A stretch of 64,000 nucleotides of DNA from Frateuria terrea (GTDB lineage: Bacteria > Pseudomonadota > Gammaproteobacteria > Xanthomonadales > Rhodanobacteraceae). This document shows, one piece after another, positions 1 to 8,538 of the stretch (positions are counted from its first letter, which is position 1; the number at the start of each line of letters is the position of its first letter). A model generated the notes under the pieces. It worked only from the letters and a program-made list of their open reading frames with translations, made no database searches and had not been told where the DNA came from. The stretch lies in NCBI RefSeq assembly GCF_900115705.1, contig NZ_FOXL01000005.1, forward strand, positions 352,454-416,453. The letters are read 5' to 3'. Position numbers and translations under genes: made by a program.

Positions 1-183
1 CTGGAGCAGAACCTGGGCCGCACGGTGGAAAAGAACCTGCTGCCGATGCAGCCCGGCGACGTACCCGACACCTGGGCCGACGTATCGGCGCTGCGCCGGG
101 ATGTCGGCTACGCCCCGGACACCTCGATCGAGGATGGCGTCGCGCGTTTCGTGGAGTGGTATCGGGAATACCACGGAAGCTGA
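1..183 (+). CDS. NAD-dependent epimerase (UDP-glucuronate 4-epimerase-like), C-terminal end
   Basis: Only the last 60 residues are in the window; the reading frame is open from base 1 to TGA at 181-183. The end reads PGDVPDTWADVSALRRDVGY and then RFVEWYREYH. This is the usual C-terminus of extended short-chain dehydrogenase/reductase sugar-nucleotide epimerases, in particular those that interconvert UDP-glucuronate and UDP-galacturonate. The catalytic YxxxK and nucleotide-binding parts lie upstream of the window. Such enzymes feed exopolysaccharide or LPS synthesis, but no other polysaccharide gene is visible next to it. The exact substrate cannot be told from this tail. Confidence 0.75.
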   Translation: MEQNLGRTVEKNLLPMQPGDVPDTWADVSALRRDVGYAPDTSIEDGVARFVEWYREYHGS

Positions 184-334
184 CGTTCCCCCTGCCCCGT
201 CCTGATGCGCAGGCCGGTGCCGATCCCGTCCGCGCATGCCAGGGGTTCCAGATCCAGCGTCATCGTGTGCAACCGCGCGCCCGCGGCCCCCTGGTTCTTA
301 TGGGCCCCGGGTTGCGCGCGGCGCGGCGCGCTGC

Positions 335-784
335 TCAGAACGGCTTGGCAAGCACCAGGAAGATCACACCCAACAACACCAGCACCGGCAACTCGTTGAG
401 CCAGCGCAGCGCCCCCGCCGACGGCAGCGCGCCACCCTGCGCACAGCGCTTGAGCATCCTTCCGACCACCACGAAGTAGGCCAGCAGTACGGCTACCAGC
501 GCCAGCTTGAGGTCGATCCAGTGCATGCCCGCCACCACGTTCGGCAACGTCGAGGGAAATACCCGCCAGCCCTGCCACAGCGCCAGCCCGAACAGGAAGG
601 CGATGCCGAACATGTTGTGGCCGAACTTGTACAGGCGCCGGCCCATCAGCAGCAGGCGCGAACGCACCGCTGTGTCATCGCCTGCCTCGGCCAGGTTCAC
701 CAGGATGCGCGGCAGGTAGAACACCGTCGCCATCCACGCGATGACGAAGAGCACGTGGAAGGATTTGATCCAGAGGTAGGTCAT
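335..784 (-). CDS. hemJ: HemJ/CopD-family membrane protein (probable protoporphyrinogen oxidase)
   Basis: This 149-residue integral membrane protein has about four hydrophobic segments. It matches the HemJ (UPF0093) layout: TYLWIKSFH at the start with His10, FYLPR, a central RRLY, then HWIDLKL with Lys93, and a RWLNELPVLVLL helix near the end. HemJ oxidises protoporphyrinogen IX in haem synthesis, and the equivalent His and Lys are known to be essential. Annotation pipelines often call such proteins CopD family, which is the main alternative. The frame stays open upstream to 1042, but that extension is Arg/Ala-rich and antisense to the next gene, so ATG at 784 is used. It converges on the epimerase. 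Confidence 0.75.
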   Translation of the reverse strand: MTYLWIKSFHVLFVIAWMATVFYLPRILVNLAEAGDDTAVRSRLLLMGRRLYKFGHNMFGIAFLFGLALWQGWRVFPSTLPNVVAGMHWIDLKLALVAVLLAYFVVVGRMLKRCAQGGALPSAGALRWLNELPVLVLLGVIFLVLAKPF

Positions 785-927
785 GGTCGTAGCCCGGTAA
801 CGAAACCCGGCCATTGTGGCGCACGCGACAGGCGCCTCTCTACTTGCCAGGCGCCACCGCGCGGGCCGACAACGGTCTGGCCTGCCGTCACGCAGGCATA
901 ATCGGGCGGTCCAACCGAGTCTTCGCC

Positions 928-1305
928 ATGAGCCCACGCACACCTGACCCAGCCAAGCTCGACCGCATCGTTGCCGATGCCCGCCGCGCCGCCGAGCAGC
1001 GCGAGCTCGGCTACCGCGAGCGGGCATTGAAGATGTACCCATGGGTGTGCGGCCGCTGCGGACGCGAGTTCACCCGCAGCAACCTGCGCGAGCTGACCGT
1101 GCATCACCGCAACCACGACCACGACTTCAACCCGCCGGACGGCAGCAACTGGGAACTGTTGTGCGTGTACTGCCACGACAACGAGCACTCGCGCCACATC
1201 GACCACGTGCGCGGCGCCGGGTACGAGGCCGCCGCCCAGGCGCCTGCCACCGGCAACCCGTTCGCCGACCTCAAGGCGATGCTGGACGCCAAGGGCAAGC
1301 GCTGA
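928..1305 (+). CDS. yajD: YajD-family HNH nuclease-like protein
   Basis: This 125-residue protein contains CGRC at 41-44, the ELTVHHRNHDHD stretch with His59 and His60, Asn74, and a second CVYC at 79-82 followed by HDNEH. That is the HNH endonuclease fold with two CxxC zinc knuckles, in the YajD subfamily (E. coli YajD is about 115 residues). HNH proteins bind a metal and cut nucleic acid; the role of YajD is not well defined. ATG at 928 is used because the upstream part of the frame lacks protein character. It is divergent from the HemJ-like gene with about 140 bases between them. Confidence 0.88.
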   Translation: MSPRTPDPAKLDRIVADARRAAEQRELGYRERALKMYPWVCGRCGREFTRSNLRELTVHHRNHDHDFNPPDGSNWELLCVYCHDNEHSRHIDHVRGAGYEAAAQAPATGNPFADLKAMLDAKGKR

Positions 1306-1465
1306 GCGGTCATTCCGCGCACAGCACATCAGCGCAAAGCAATCGGCGGGCCTGTCCCGCCCACACCGGGCGCCGAATGCCAAGCAGGCGACGACCCCGG
1401 GTCCACCGCTCTTTCACCGCCGCGGTGCCACAAGCAAGCGCAGGACAGCCAGCCGGGAGCCTGCC

Positions 1466-1642
1466 ATGAGCGACGACCTCAACAATCGCGGTCCTGCCGA
1501 CCGCAGCCGCGTCAACCTCAACGAGGATTACGAGGCGCGTTATTGGGCGAACAAATGGGGCGTCAGCCAGGACGAACTGCGGGCCGCCGTCGAGCGTGTC
1601 GGGGTGATGGCCGACGATGTCGAGCGGGCGTTGAAGCACTGA
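1466..1642 (+). CDS. DUF3606 small protein
   Basis: This 58-residue open frame starts at ATG 1466 and ends at TGA 1640-1642. It reads DRSRVNLNEDYEARYWANKW and then GVSQDELRAAVERVGVMADD. This is the full DUF3606 pattern: a basic DxSRI/VN start, the ExRYW block, and a short helix-turn of GVS-x-DEL-x-AAV-xx-VG. The domain has no known biochemical function; its size and charge suggest a small nucleic-acid- or stress-associated protein, which is only inference. A GGGAG stretch lies a few bases before the ATG. It converges with the XRE regulator, whose stop is 50 bases downstream. Confidence 0.82.
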   Translation: MSDDLNNRGPADRSRVNLNEDYEARYWANKWGVSQDELRAAVERVGVMADDVERALKH

Positions 1643-1691
1643 ACAAGGAAGCGGGAAGCCGCCCAGGCTTACAGCCCATTCATGGAAGCGG

Positions 1692-2510
1692 TCATGCCGC
1701 CTGCTGCCGCGCCAGTCGGGCGCAGACGGCCGCGGTCGCGTCGTCGGCGGGGAACGCGGATTCGATGCGCAGTTCCTCGAGCGCCACGTCGCGCGGCATC
1801 GAGAACGTGGTGATCGTCTCAAAGAACCGGAGTTCGCCCAGTTTGCTGCGGAACACCAGGGTCAGTACCGGTGCAGGAGCCTGCGCCCCGTGCAAGCGCC
1901 CGAGCGAGGGTACGTCCGGATAGGCAGACACCGCCTCGAGCAAGCTGCGCGGCATCGGATCGGTAGGCGCCGCGACGATCTGCGCATGCAGGTGGTGCAG
2001 GAATTTTTCCGCTACTTCCGGCCAGTTGACGATCACCGCACGGAAATCGGTCGGGTCGAACACCTGGTGAAGCAGGTTGCGGTGCCGGCTCTCGCGTCCG
2101 TCCATCAGCAGCCGGTTGACGCGCAGGGCCGCATCGTTCGCCATCAGCACGTCCCACTGCCGATCGAGCACGAAGGCGGGATACGGCTCCTGGTGCGCCA
2201 GGATCAAGTCGACCGCCTGCCGCATCCGCTCCAGCGCCGGCGCTTCCCATCCGCGCTCGGGATACTCCGGCGCGTAACCGGCCGCGAGCAGCAACGCGTT
2301 GCGCTCGCGCAGCGGCATGTCGAGCACCGCGGCGATGCGCGCGAGCGTTTCGCGGCTCGGCCGTGCCTTGCCGGTTTCCACGCAGCTCAGGTGGCGCGTG
2401 GACATCTGTGACGCCAGGGCGAGATCGAGCTGGCTGAAGTGGCGCGCGGCGCGCCACTCGCGCAGGAGCTCGCCAAGCGCCGGGCGCGATGCCTTGGAAG
2501 GGTCGGGCAT
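1692..2510 (-). CDS. XRE-family transcriptional regulator with MmyB-like ligand domain
   Basis: This 272-residue protein has an N-terminal helix-turn-helix of the Cro/cI type at about residues 10-65 (LGELLREWRAARHFSQLDLA, then SQMSTRHLSCVETGKARPSR). A roughly 170-residue domain follows that resembles the MmyB-like transcription regulator ligand-binding domain: AYPAFVLDRQWDVLMANDAA, a central NLLHQVFDP and a C-terminal LRFFETITTF. MmyB-type regulators bind a small hydrophobic ligand, and many control neighbouring oxidoreductase genes. The AhpD-like and quinone oxidoreductase genes immediately upstream, on the same strand, are natural candidate targets. GGGAG sits upstream of the ATG. Confidence 0.87.
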   Translation of the reverse strand: MPDPSKASRPALGELLREWRAARHFSQLDLALASQMSTRHLSCVETGKARPSRETLARIAAVLDMPLRERNALLLAAGYAPEYPERGWEAPALERMRQAVDLILAHQEPYPAFVLDRQWDVLMANDAALRVNRLLMDGRESRHRNLLHQVFDPTDFRAVIVNWPEVAEKFLHHLHAQIVAAPTDPMPRSLLEAVSAYPDVPSLGRLHGAQAPAPVLTLVFRSKLGELRFFETITTFSMPRDVALEELRIESAFPADDATAAVCARLARQQAA

Positions 2511-2735
2511 GGAAGCTCCCTGGGGACGGCCGCTGTCGCTACATCATGCCCGCAAAGAAGCAGCAGGCTCATGCGTCCGCCATGAAGCCCGTCCAGGATC
2601 GACATCGTCAACCCGCCCACGGCAGCGCCCGCTCCTCGCCGACGGCGACGCCTGCGACTGGCGTGTGCCACTCGTCTGAATGCGGAAGCCACGCCGCAGG
2701 CGCATCGATGTGCGCCTTTCGGCACGGAGGCGTTT

Positions 2736-3080
2736 TCACGCCGCCGCGCTGTGCTCGCCGACGGCGTCCATCACACGCGCGGAATAGACCAGCGCCGCGC
2801 CGGCGTTGAGCGCCACGGCGACCCCGAGCGCCTCGGCGATTTCCTCGCGCGTCGCGCCATGCTTCAAGGCCTCGCCCGTATGCACGGTGATGCAGCCGTC
2901 GCAGCGGGTCGTTACCGCCACGGCCAACGCGATCAGTTCGCGCGTCTTGGCGTCCAGATGGCCGGTCTTCTTGCCGGCACCGGACAGGGTCTGGTAGCCG
3001 GCCAGCGTATCGGGGCTCAGCTTGCCGATCTCGCCGATGCGGCCCAGCAGCTCTTTGCGGTATTCCAGCCAGTTCATCAT
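2736..3080 (-). CDS. Carboxymuconolactone decarboxylase / AhpD-like protein
   Basis: This 114-residue protein carries the AhpD core: RELIALAVAVTTRCDGCITV followed by HTGEALKHGATREEIAEAL. The CxxC pair is Cys60/Cys63 and the partner histidine is His67, the residues used in AhpD-type disulfide and peroxidase chemistry. Single-domain members of this length form oligomers and usually act in peroxide or aldehyde detoxification; true carboxymuconolactone decarboxylase activity is not implied. ATG at 3080 has a GGAGAGCGACC leader; the longer frame to 3158 lacks one. It lies between the XRE regulator and the quinone oxidoreductase, all on the minus strand. Confidence 0.88.
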   Translation of the reverse strand: MMNWLEYRKELLGRIGEIGKLSPDTLAGYQTLSGAGKKTGHLDAKTRELIALAVAVTTRCDGCITVHTGEALKHGATREEIAEALGVAVALNAGAALVYSARVMDAVGEHSAAA

Positions 3081-3196
3081 GGTCGCTCTCCTCGGAGCAT
3101 CGAAGTGGGGCGGCCGGCGCGAGGGTGAACCGGCCACCGGGGAAGCAGGGAAGGCCAAACGGTGCCTGGAGGCGCCACCTTGCGAAAGCCGGGCAC

Positions 3197-4198
3197 TCAG
3201 CCGCTGATGTCGACCACGACCTTGCCGCGGGCCTGCCGGCGCTCGATGAGCGCGTAGGCGTCATCGACCGCGGCCAGGTCGAACTGGCGGGCATCCAGCA
3301 TCGGCTGGATTCTGCCCGCTTCGGCCAGGCGCGTGGCTTCACGCAGGATCTCGCCGTGGTGCGCCTTGCCCTCGCCGGTCAACAGCGGCAGCAAGGTGAA
3401 TACACCCGAGTAGGTCGCCGCGCGGAACGAAAGCGGCGCCAGCGCATGCGTTCCCCATCCCAGCGAACTGGTCACGTGGCCGAACCGCGCCACGGCCTTG
3501 AACGACGCATCCAGGCTCGCGCCGCCGGCGGTGTCGAAGACCACGTCGAATCCCCGGCCGGCGGTATGGGCGGCCACGTAGTCCTCGACCTGCATCTGCG
3601 CGTAGTCGATCGGCGTGGCGCCAAGCTGCCGGACGATGTCGGCCCGTGCGGCGGCATCGGTCGCGTAGACGCTCGCATCGAAAGCACGCGCGATCTGGAT
3701 CGCCATGCTGCCGACGCCGCCGGCACCGCCCTGCACGAGCACGGTGTGCGCCGCCTTGACGCGGGCGCGATCGACCAGGCCTTCCCACGCGGTGATGAAG
3801 ACCAGCGGCAGCGACGCCGCTTCGCGCATGCTGAAGTGCGCGGGCTTCAACGCCAGCAGGCTCGCATCCACGGCCGCATATTCAGCCAGCGAACCCTGTA
3901 CCCCGCCCACGCCGCCGGTCATGCCATAGACCTCGTCGCCCACCCGGAAAGCGCTGACACCCGGCCCGACCGCGGCGACCACGCCGGCCAGGTCGATGCC
4001 CAGGATGGCGGGCAGCGGGTGGCGCGCATGCTCCGCGGCGGCGCCGCGGATCTTCAGGTCGAGTGGATTGATGCCGCTGGCCATGATCCGCACGAGCACC
4101 TGCCCGGGCCGCGCCACGGGCCGGGCCACGGAGGCCAGGCGAAACGGGGCGCCGTAGTTTTCCAGGACGGCGGCTTGCATGGACGGCGACGTGCTCAT
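3197..4198 (-). CDS. Zinc-independent NADP-dependent quinone oxidoreductase (MDR superfamily)
   Basis: The 333-residue product is a medium-chain dehydrogenase/reductase. A GroES-like domain with SGINPLDLKI and GIDLAGVV is followed by a Rossmann domain with GGAGGVG at 156-162. The protein contains no cysteine, so the catalytic and structural zinc sites of alcohol dehydrogenases are absent. This is the pattern of quinone oxidoreductase or enone reductase members that reduce quinones or enals with NADPH. It is divergent from a LysR-family gene across 146 bases with a palindrome, the classic arrangement for a LysR target. Substrate unknown. Confidence 0.9.
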   Translation of the reverse strand: MSTSPSMQAAVLENYGAPFRLASVARPVARPGQVLVRIMASGINPLDLKIRGAAAEHARHPLPAILGIDLAGVVAAVGPGVSAFRVGDEVYGMTGGVGGVQGSLAEYAAVDASLLALKPAHFSMREAASLPLVFITAWEGLVDRARVKAAHTVLVQGGAGGVGSMAIQIARAFDASVYATDAAARADIVRQLGATPIDYAQMQVEDYVAAHTAGRGFDVVFDTAGGASLDASFKAVARFGHVTSSLGWGTHALAPLSFRAATYSGVFTLLPLLTGEGKAHHGEILREATRLAEAGRIQPMLDARQFDLAAVDDAYALIERRQARGKVVVDISG

Positions 4199-4278
4199 GG
4201 CGATCTCGATGGATGGCGAAGTGGCGCCAAGCTACGCCCATCAAATTTGTTTGGAAATCAAAATAATCGCATTAGATC

Positions 4279-4294
4279 CATGCATAATTGCATG
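4279..4294. promoter_or_regulatory. Palindrome, candidate LysR operator
   Basis: The sequence CATGCATAATTGCATG is an inverted repeat of CATGCA/TGCATG around TAAT. It lies in the AT-rich gap between the divergent quinone oxidoreductase (start 4198) and the LysR gene (start 4345). LysR proteins commonly bind dyads of this kind between themselves and their target. A second short palindrome, CAAATTTG, lies just to its left. Binding is inferred, not shown. Confidence 0.5.
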
Positions 4295-4344
4295 ACCCTG
4301 GCGCCACACTTTCATGGCGGCCCTACCTGACGGAAGGCAGCACG

Positions 4345-5196
4345 ATGGAATGGAGCGACCTGCGTGTTTTCCTGGCCATCGCGCGCGAAGGCACGCTCGG
4401 CGCGGCGGCACGCAAGCTCGGCCAGACCCAGCCGACGATGGGACGCCGGCTGCAGGCATTGGAGCGCGCCGTGGGACACAAGCTGTTCCAGCGCACCAAG
4501 GCGGGCTTCGTGCTGACCGACGAGGGCGCCGCCGTGCTCAATCACGCCGAGCGCATGGAGGAGGAAGCGCTTGCCTTCCAGCGCCAGCTCACGGGGCAGG
4601 AGAAGCAGCTGGACGGCATGCTGCGCATCACCTCCTCGGACTGGTTCGCCGAGTACCTGCTGGCGCCGGTCATCGCCGATTTCTCGAAACGGCACCCGCG
4701 CGTGGTCGTCGAGCTGCTTTCCGATTCGCGCTTCTTCAGCCTCTCGCGCCGCGAGGCGGACTTGGCTTTCCGCATTACGCCCTTCGACGAACCGGACGTG
4801 GTCTCGCGCAAGCTGCTGCACATGCCCTACGGCGTCTATGTCGCGGCGGGCCATCCCCTGCCGCGCGCCGGCGACGGCGCAGGCACGGGACTGATCACGA
4901 TGGACATCGCCTTCAGCGGCATGCCCGACGTGGCATGGCTGCAACGAACGTTTCCGAACGCGCGCGTAGTCTTCCGCAGCAACGCCCGCGCCATCCAGGC
5001 GCAGATGTGCGTGCGCGGCGCGGGTGTGGCGGTGTTGCCGCGTCCGCTGGGCGACGCGATCGACGGCCTGCAGCGTATCGACCTGGGCGAGGCTCCGCCC
5101 ACGCGCGAGACCTGGGTCGGCTACCACCGCGACATGCGGCGGCTGGCACGGCTGCGCGCGCTGCTGGACCTGGTGGTGGCGCGGCTGGCAGATTGA
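4345..5196 (+). CDS. LysR-family transcriptional regulator
   Basis: This 283-residue protein has the LysR winged helix-turn-helix at residues 1-60 (FLAIAREGTLGAAARKLGQT, then QPTMGRRLQALE) and a type 2 periplasmic-binding-like effector domain from about 90 onward. ATG at 4345 follows GGAAGGCAG at normal spacing; the longer frame from 4288 would run into the operator region. It is divergent from the quinone oxidoreductase, so it probably activates that gene and represses itself in response to an electrophile or quinone-like effector. The effector is a guess from the neighbour. Confidence 0.9.
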   Translation: MEWSDLRVFLAIAREGTLGAAARKLGQTQPTMGRRLQALERAVGHKLFQRTKAGFVLTDEGAAVLNHAERMEEEALAFQRQLTGQEKQLDGMLRITSSDWFAEYLLAPVIADFSKRHPRVVVELLSDSRFFSLSRREADLAFRITPFDEPDVVSRKLLHMPYGVYVAAGHPLPRAGDGAGTGLITMDIAFSGMPDVAWLQRTFPNARVVFRSNARAIQAQMCVRGAGVAVLPRPLGDAIDGLQRIDLGEAPPTRETWVGYHRDMRRLARLRALLDLVVARLAD

Positions 5197-5283
5197 TCGG
5201 CTCGCTGCCGGAATGCGACACGCCGGTCGCGCGGGCGACGCTACAATCCGGCTCCCCGACGGCCGCACGCTCTCGTTCGTCCC

Positions 5284-5820
5284 ATGCGCAATCCCCTGCA
5301 AGACCAACTGCTCAAGGCCGGCCTGGTAAAGAAGGGCAAGGTCGACCAGGTAGCCCGCGAGCAATCCAAGCAACGGCAGGGCAAGGCCCCGACGGGACCG
5401 AGCGCCCAGCAGGTCGAGGCGCAACGGTTGCTGGCCGAGCGTGCCGAGCGCGATCGCGCCCTTGCCGCCGAACGCAACGCACAGGCGCGCGCCAGCGAGT
5501 TGCGCACACAGGCGCGCCAGCTCATCGACGCACACAAGGTCGAACACAGCGGCGACATCACCTATCGCTTCGCCGACGGCCAGCGCATCGCCAGCGTGCT
5601 GGTCGATGTGCGGCTGCGTGCGCAACTGGCCAGCGGCGCGCTGGTGATCGTGCGGCATGGCGAAGGCTATGAGCTGATCCCACGCGCCATCGCCGGCAGG
5701 ATCGATGAGCGCGACCCGGGCCTGATCGTGCTCGACCACGGCCGCGGGGAGGCAGCGCCCGCGAGCGACGATGACGCCTACTACCAGCAGTTCCCGGTGC
5801 CCGACGACCTGATCTGGTAA
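5284..5820 (+). CDS. yaiL: DUF2058 protein (YaiL-like)
   Basis: The 178-residue, highly charged protein begins NPLQDQLLKAGLVKKGKV, the conserved start of DUF2058. A long Arg/Lys/Glu-rich helix (about 20-85) comes next, then the beta-rich part ITYRFADGQRIASVLVD, and it ends QFPVPDDLIW, the typical C-terminus of the family. DUF2058 proteins such as E. coli YaiL are described as nucleoproteins or polynucleotide-associated; the activity is not defined. No strong ribosome site precedes the ATG. It stands alone between a LysR gene and a monooxygenase. Confidence 0.87.
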   Translation: MRNPLQDQLLKAGLVKKGKVDQVAREQSKQRQGKAPTGPSAQQVEAQRLLAERAERDRALAAERNAQARASELRTQARQLIDAHKVEHSGDITYRFADGQRIASVLVDVRLRAQLASGALVIVRHGEGYELIPRAIAGRIDERDPGLIVLDHGRGEAAPASDDDAYYQQFPVPDDLIW

Positions 5821-5942
5821 ACGTCTCGCGGCAAGGTGCGGACATCCGGCGCACGGTCTCCGCCCCCCCCCAACGACCCTTGACGGTTCCTGCCCGCCGC
5901 GCCGCGGCGTAGGCTGCCGCGAAGGCCATCGCGGAGCGCGCC

Positions 5943-7070
5943 ATGGGCGAGGCGGATGTCATCGTGGTAGGTGCCGGTCCGGCCGGGCTCGCCTGCGCCG
6001 CGCAACTGGCCGGGCGCGGACTGACCGCGCGGCTGCTGGAGAAGGCAGGCAGCGTAGGCCCCGTCTGGCGGCGCCACTACGACCGCCTGCGCCTGCACAC
6101 CGACCGCGGGCATTCGGCCCTGCCCGGCCTGCCCATGCCGCGCGGGTATCCACGCTACCCCTCGCGCGACCAGGTCGTGGCCTACCTGGAAAGCTACGCG
6201 GGACACTTCGGCCTGAAGCCGACCTTCCACTGCGACGTGCGAGCGCTGCGCCGCGACGCGGGCCTCTGGCATGCCGATACCAGCATGGGCCGCTACGCTG
6301 CGCCGATGGTGGTCGTCGCGACCGGCTGGGCCGATTTCCCCCATCGGCCGAGCTGGCCCGATGAGGACCGCTACCGGGGCCACGTGATCCACAGCAGCGA
6401 GTACCGGCATCCGGCGGCCTACCTCGGACAGCGCGTGCTGGTCGTCGGCTTCGGCAACTCTGGTGGCGAGATCGCACTCGACCTCGCGGATGCCGGCGTG
6501 GACGTCACATTGTCCGTGCGCGGCCCAGTGGGCATCCTGCCGCGCGAACTGCTTGGCCTGCCGATCCTCACCTGGGCGATCGCCCAGGCGTGGCTGCCAC
6601 CGCGCGTGGCCGACGCGATCAACGCACCGGCGATCCGCCTCGCCCTCGGCCCGTCGCAGGGACTGGGCCTGGCCATCGCACGCAAGGGACCGCGCCGGAT
6701 GATCGCCGAGGATCACCGCGTGCCGCTGCTGGACGCCGGCACACTGGACAGGATCCGGCGGGGCGCCATCCGCGTGCGCGGCAACATCGACCACTTCACC
6801 GACGAGGGCGTGATCTTTGCCGACCCGCAGGGCGAGAGCCGAGCCGAGCCGTTCGATGCCGTCATCCTGGCCACCGGCTTCCGCGCCGACCTGCGCGGCC
6901 TCCTCCCGCAGGCGACGGACACGCTCGACGAGCGCGGCGCGCCACGCGCCACCGGCACGCCCACCGGGCAACCCGGCCTGTTCTTCTGCGGCCAGATTCC
7001 CTCGCCTACCGGCCAGCTGCGCGAGATCGGCATCGAGGCGCGGCGCATCGCAGCGTTCGCCGCACGATGA
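5943..7070 (+). CDS. Flavin-containing monooxygenase-type NAD(P)/FAD oxidoreductase
   Basis: This 375-residue protein has the FAD-binding GAGPAGL motif at residues 10-16. At about 143-153 is YRGHVIHSSEY, which matches the FMO-identifying pattern (FxGxxxHxxxY/F). A second Rossmann motif, VVGFGNSGGE, at about 164-173 binds NADPH. It ends with an ATGF block (VILATGFRAD) typical of FMO and Baeyer-Villiger-related enzymes. It probably oxygenates a small organic molecule with NADPH and O2; the substrate is unknown. GGAGCGCGCC precedes the ATG. The downstream transporter begins 65 bases later on the same strand, so the two may be cotranscribed. Confidence 0.87.
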   Translation: MGEADVIVVGAGPAGLACAAQLAGRGLTARLLEKAGSVGPVWRRHYDRLRLHTDRGHSALPGLPMPRGYPRYPSRDQVVAYLESYAGHFGLKPTFHCDVRALRRDAGLWHADTSMGRYAAPMVVVATGWADFPHRPSWPDEDRYRGHVIHSSEYRHPAAYLGQRVLVVGFGNSGGEIALDLADAGVDVTLSVRGPVGILPRELLGLPILTWAIAQAWLPPRVADAINAPAIRLALGPSQGLGLAIARKGPRRMIAEDHRVPLLDAGTLDRIRRGAIRVRGNIDHFTDEGVIFADPQGESRAEPFDAVILATGFRADLRGLLPQATDTLDERGAPRATGTPTGQPGLFFCGQIPSPTGQLREIGIEARRIAAFAAR

Positions 7071-7135
7071 GACGGGTCGGCGCGGCTTCGCGCCGCGGTT
7101 ACCATCGGAACACCGACGCTCCAGGCCTCCCTAGC

Positions 7136-8446
7136 ATGCGCTTGACCGAAGAGCACACGGCCCACAGGGCCTCGCCTGGCTCCATGGTGATAGCCGGGCT
7201 TTCGACGGTGGTGGAGTGGTACGACTTCACGCTCTACCTGTATTTCGCCACGGTGCTGTCGCGGGTGTTCTTTGGCGGCGGCGAGCATTCGCTGCTGGCG
7301 ACGCTCGGCGGTTTCGCCATTTCCTATGGCATGCGGCCGCTCGGAGCGATGGTGTTCGGCCATATCGGCGACCGCATCGGCCGGCGGCGCACGCTGCTGT
7401 TGTCGATGATGCTGATGACCTTCACCATGCTCGCCACCGCGATGCTGCCCGGCTACGCCACGATCGGCCCCGCGGCAGGCGGGCTGCTGATGCTGCTGCG
7501 CTGCTTCATGGCGTTCTCGGTCGGCGGCGAATATACCGGCGTGGTCGCCTACCTGCTGGAAGGTGCAGGTGCGGAGCGGCGCGGCCTGATCGCCTCGCTC
7601 GCTTCGGCCGCCAGTGAGGTCGGCGCGCTGCTTGCGGTCGCGCTCTCCGCCTTGACGGTCGGCCTCATGAGCACGGCTGATCTGGATGCCTGGGGTTGGC
7701 GCATGCCGTTCCTGGCAGGCGCGGCGCTGGCCGGCGGTGTGTGGATCGCGCGTTCGGCGATGGAGGAATCGCCCGATTTCCTGCGGCAGGTGGAGCAGCG
7801 CACCGTGCCCGATTCGCCGCTGTGCGACACCCTCGCCCATCACCGCCCGGCGTTGTTCCGCACCTTCACCATCTCGGCGCTCGGCTCGATCACGTACTAC
7901 GTCGGGATCATCTACGTGCCGACGTTCCTGAGCTCGTCCGGCACGCTCGCGGAAGGCCGCTCGCTGGGCCTGTCGACGCTTGCCGCGGCGGCGGTGATCC
8001 TGGTCACGCCATTGGCTGGCGCGCTCTCGGACCGGGTCGGGCGCAAGCCGGTGCTGGTCTGGCTCGCGGTCGCGGGCATGCTGCTTCCGCTGGCAATGTT
8101 CGGCCTGATGGCCGGCGGCACCGAAGTGACCATCGCGCTCGCCGCGATCGTGCTGGCCTGCCTTGCCGGCGGCGTCAGTGCGGTCGGCGCGCCGGCGACG
8201 GCCGAGCAGTTTCCGGGCGAAGGCCGGCTCAGCGGCCTGGCGCTGGGCGTAACGGTCGCCACGGCGGTCTTCGGCGGCCTGGCGCCTTTCGTTGCCGAAC
8301 TGCTGATCCAGCTGACCGGCTGGAAGGCCGTACCGGGAGCCATGATCGCCGCGGTGGCCCTCGCCGTCCTGCCGGTCTTCCTGACGATGCCTGAAACCTG
8401 TCCGCGATCGGTGCCAAAGGCAGCCAAGGCCGAGCCCTGGCCCTAA
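7136..8446 (+). CDS. MHS-family major facilitator transporter
   Basis: The 436-residue protein has about twelve hydrophobic helices. It carries the metabolite:H+ symporter signature: STVVEWYDFTLYLYFATVLS near the start, the loop GHIGDRIGRRRTLL between helices 2 and 3, and a second-half repeat ALSDRVGRKPVL. Members import osmolytes, dicarboxylates, aromatic acids or sugars with protons. The frame is open far upstream to 6590, but that part overlaps the monooxygenase in another frame; ATG at 7136 starts the real protein. The neighbouring monooxygenase suggests uptake and oxidation of one compound, which is inference only. Confidence 0.88.
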   Translation: MRLTEEHTAHRASPGSMVIAGLSTVVEWYDFTLYLYFATVLSRVFFGGGEHSLLATLGGFAISYGMRPLGAMVFGHIGDRIGRRRTLLLSMMLMTFTMLATAMLPGYATIGPAAGGLLMLLRCFMAFSVGGEYTGVVAYLLEGAGAERRGLIASLASAASEVGALLAVALSALTVGLMSTADLDAWGWRMPFLAGAALAGGVWIARSAMEESPDFLRQVEQRTVPDSPLCDTLAHHRPALFRTFTISALGSITYYVGIIYVPTFLSSSGTLAEGRSLGLSTLAAAAVILVTPLAGALSDRVGRKPVLVWLAVAGMLLPLAMFGLMAGGTEVTIALAAIVLACLAGGVSAVGAPATAEQFPGEGRLSGLALGVTVATAVFGGLAPFVAELLIQLTGWKAVPGAMIAAVALAVLPVFLTMPETCPRSVPKAAKAEPWP

Positions 8447-8538
8447 GCTTCACGCACGCGGTACGGTTCGCTCGCGTCGAGCGGGCCCCCATTCGTACGA
8501 CGCCAGGTTGATTGCAGCGCCATTCCAGGAGTCATGCC

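Noticed and set aside
6590-7135. Upstream extension of the MFS transporter frame
   Set aside because: It overlaps the monooxygenase and is of shadow composition; the transporter helix pattern begins after 7136.
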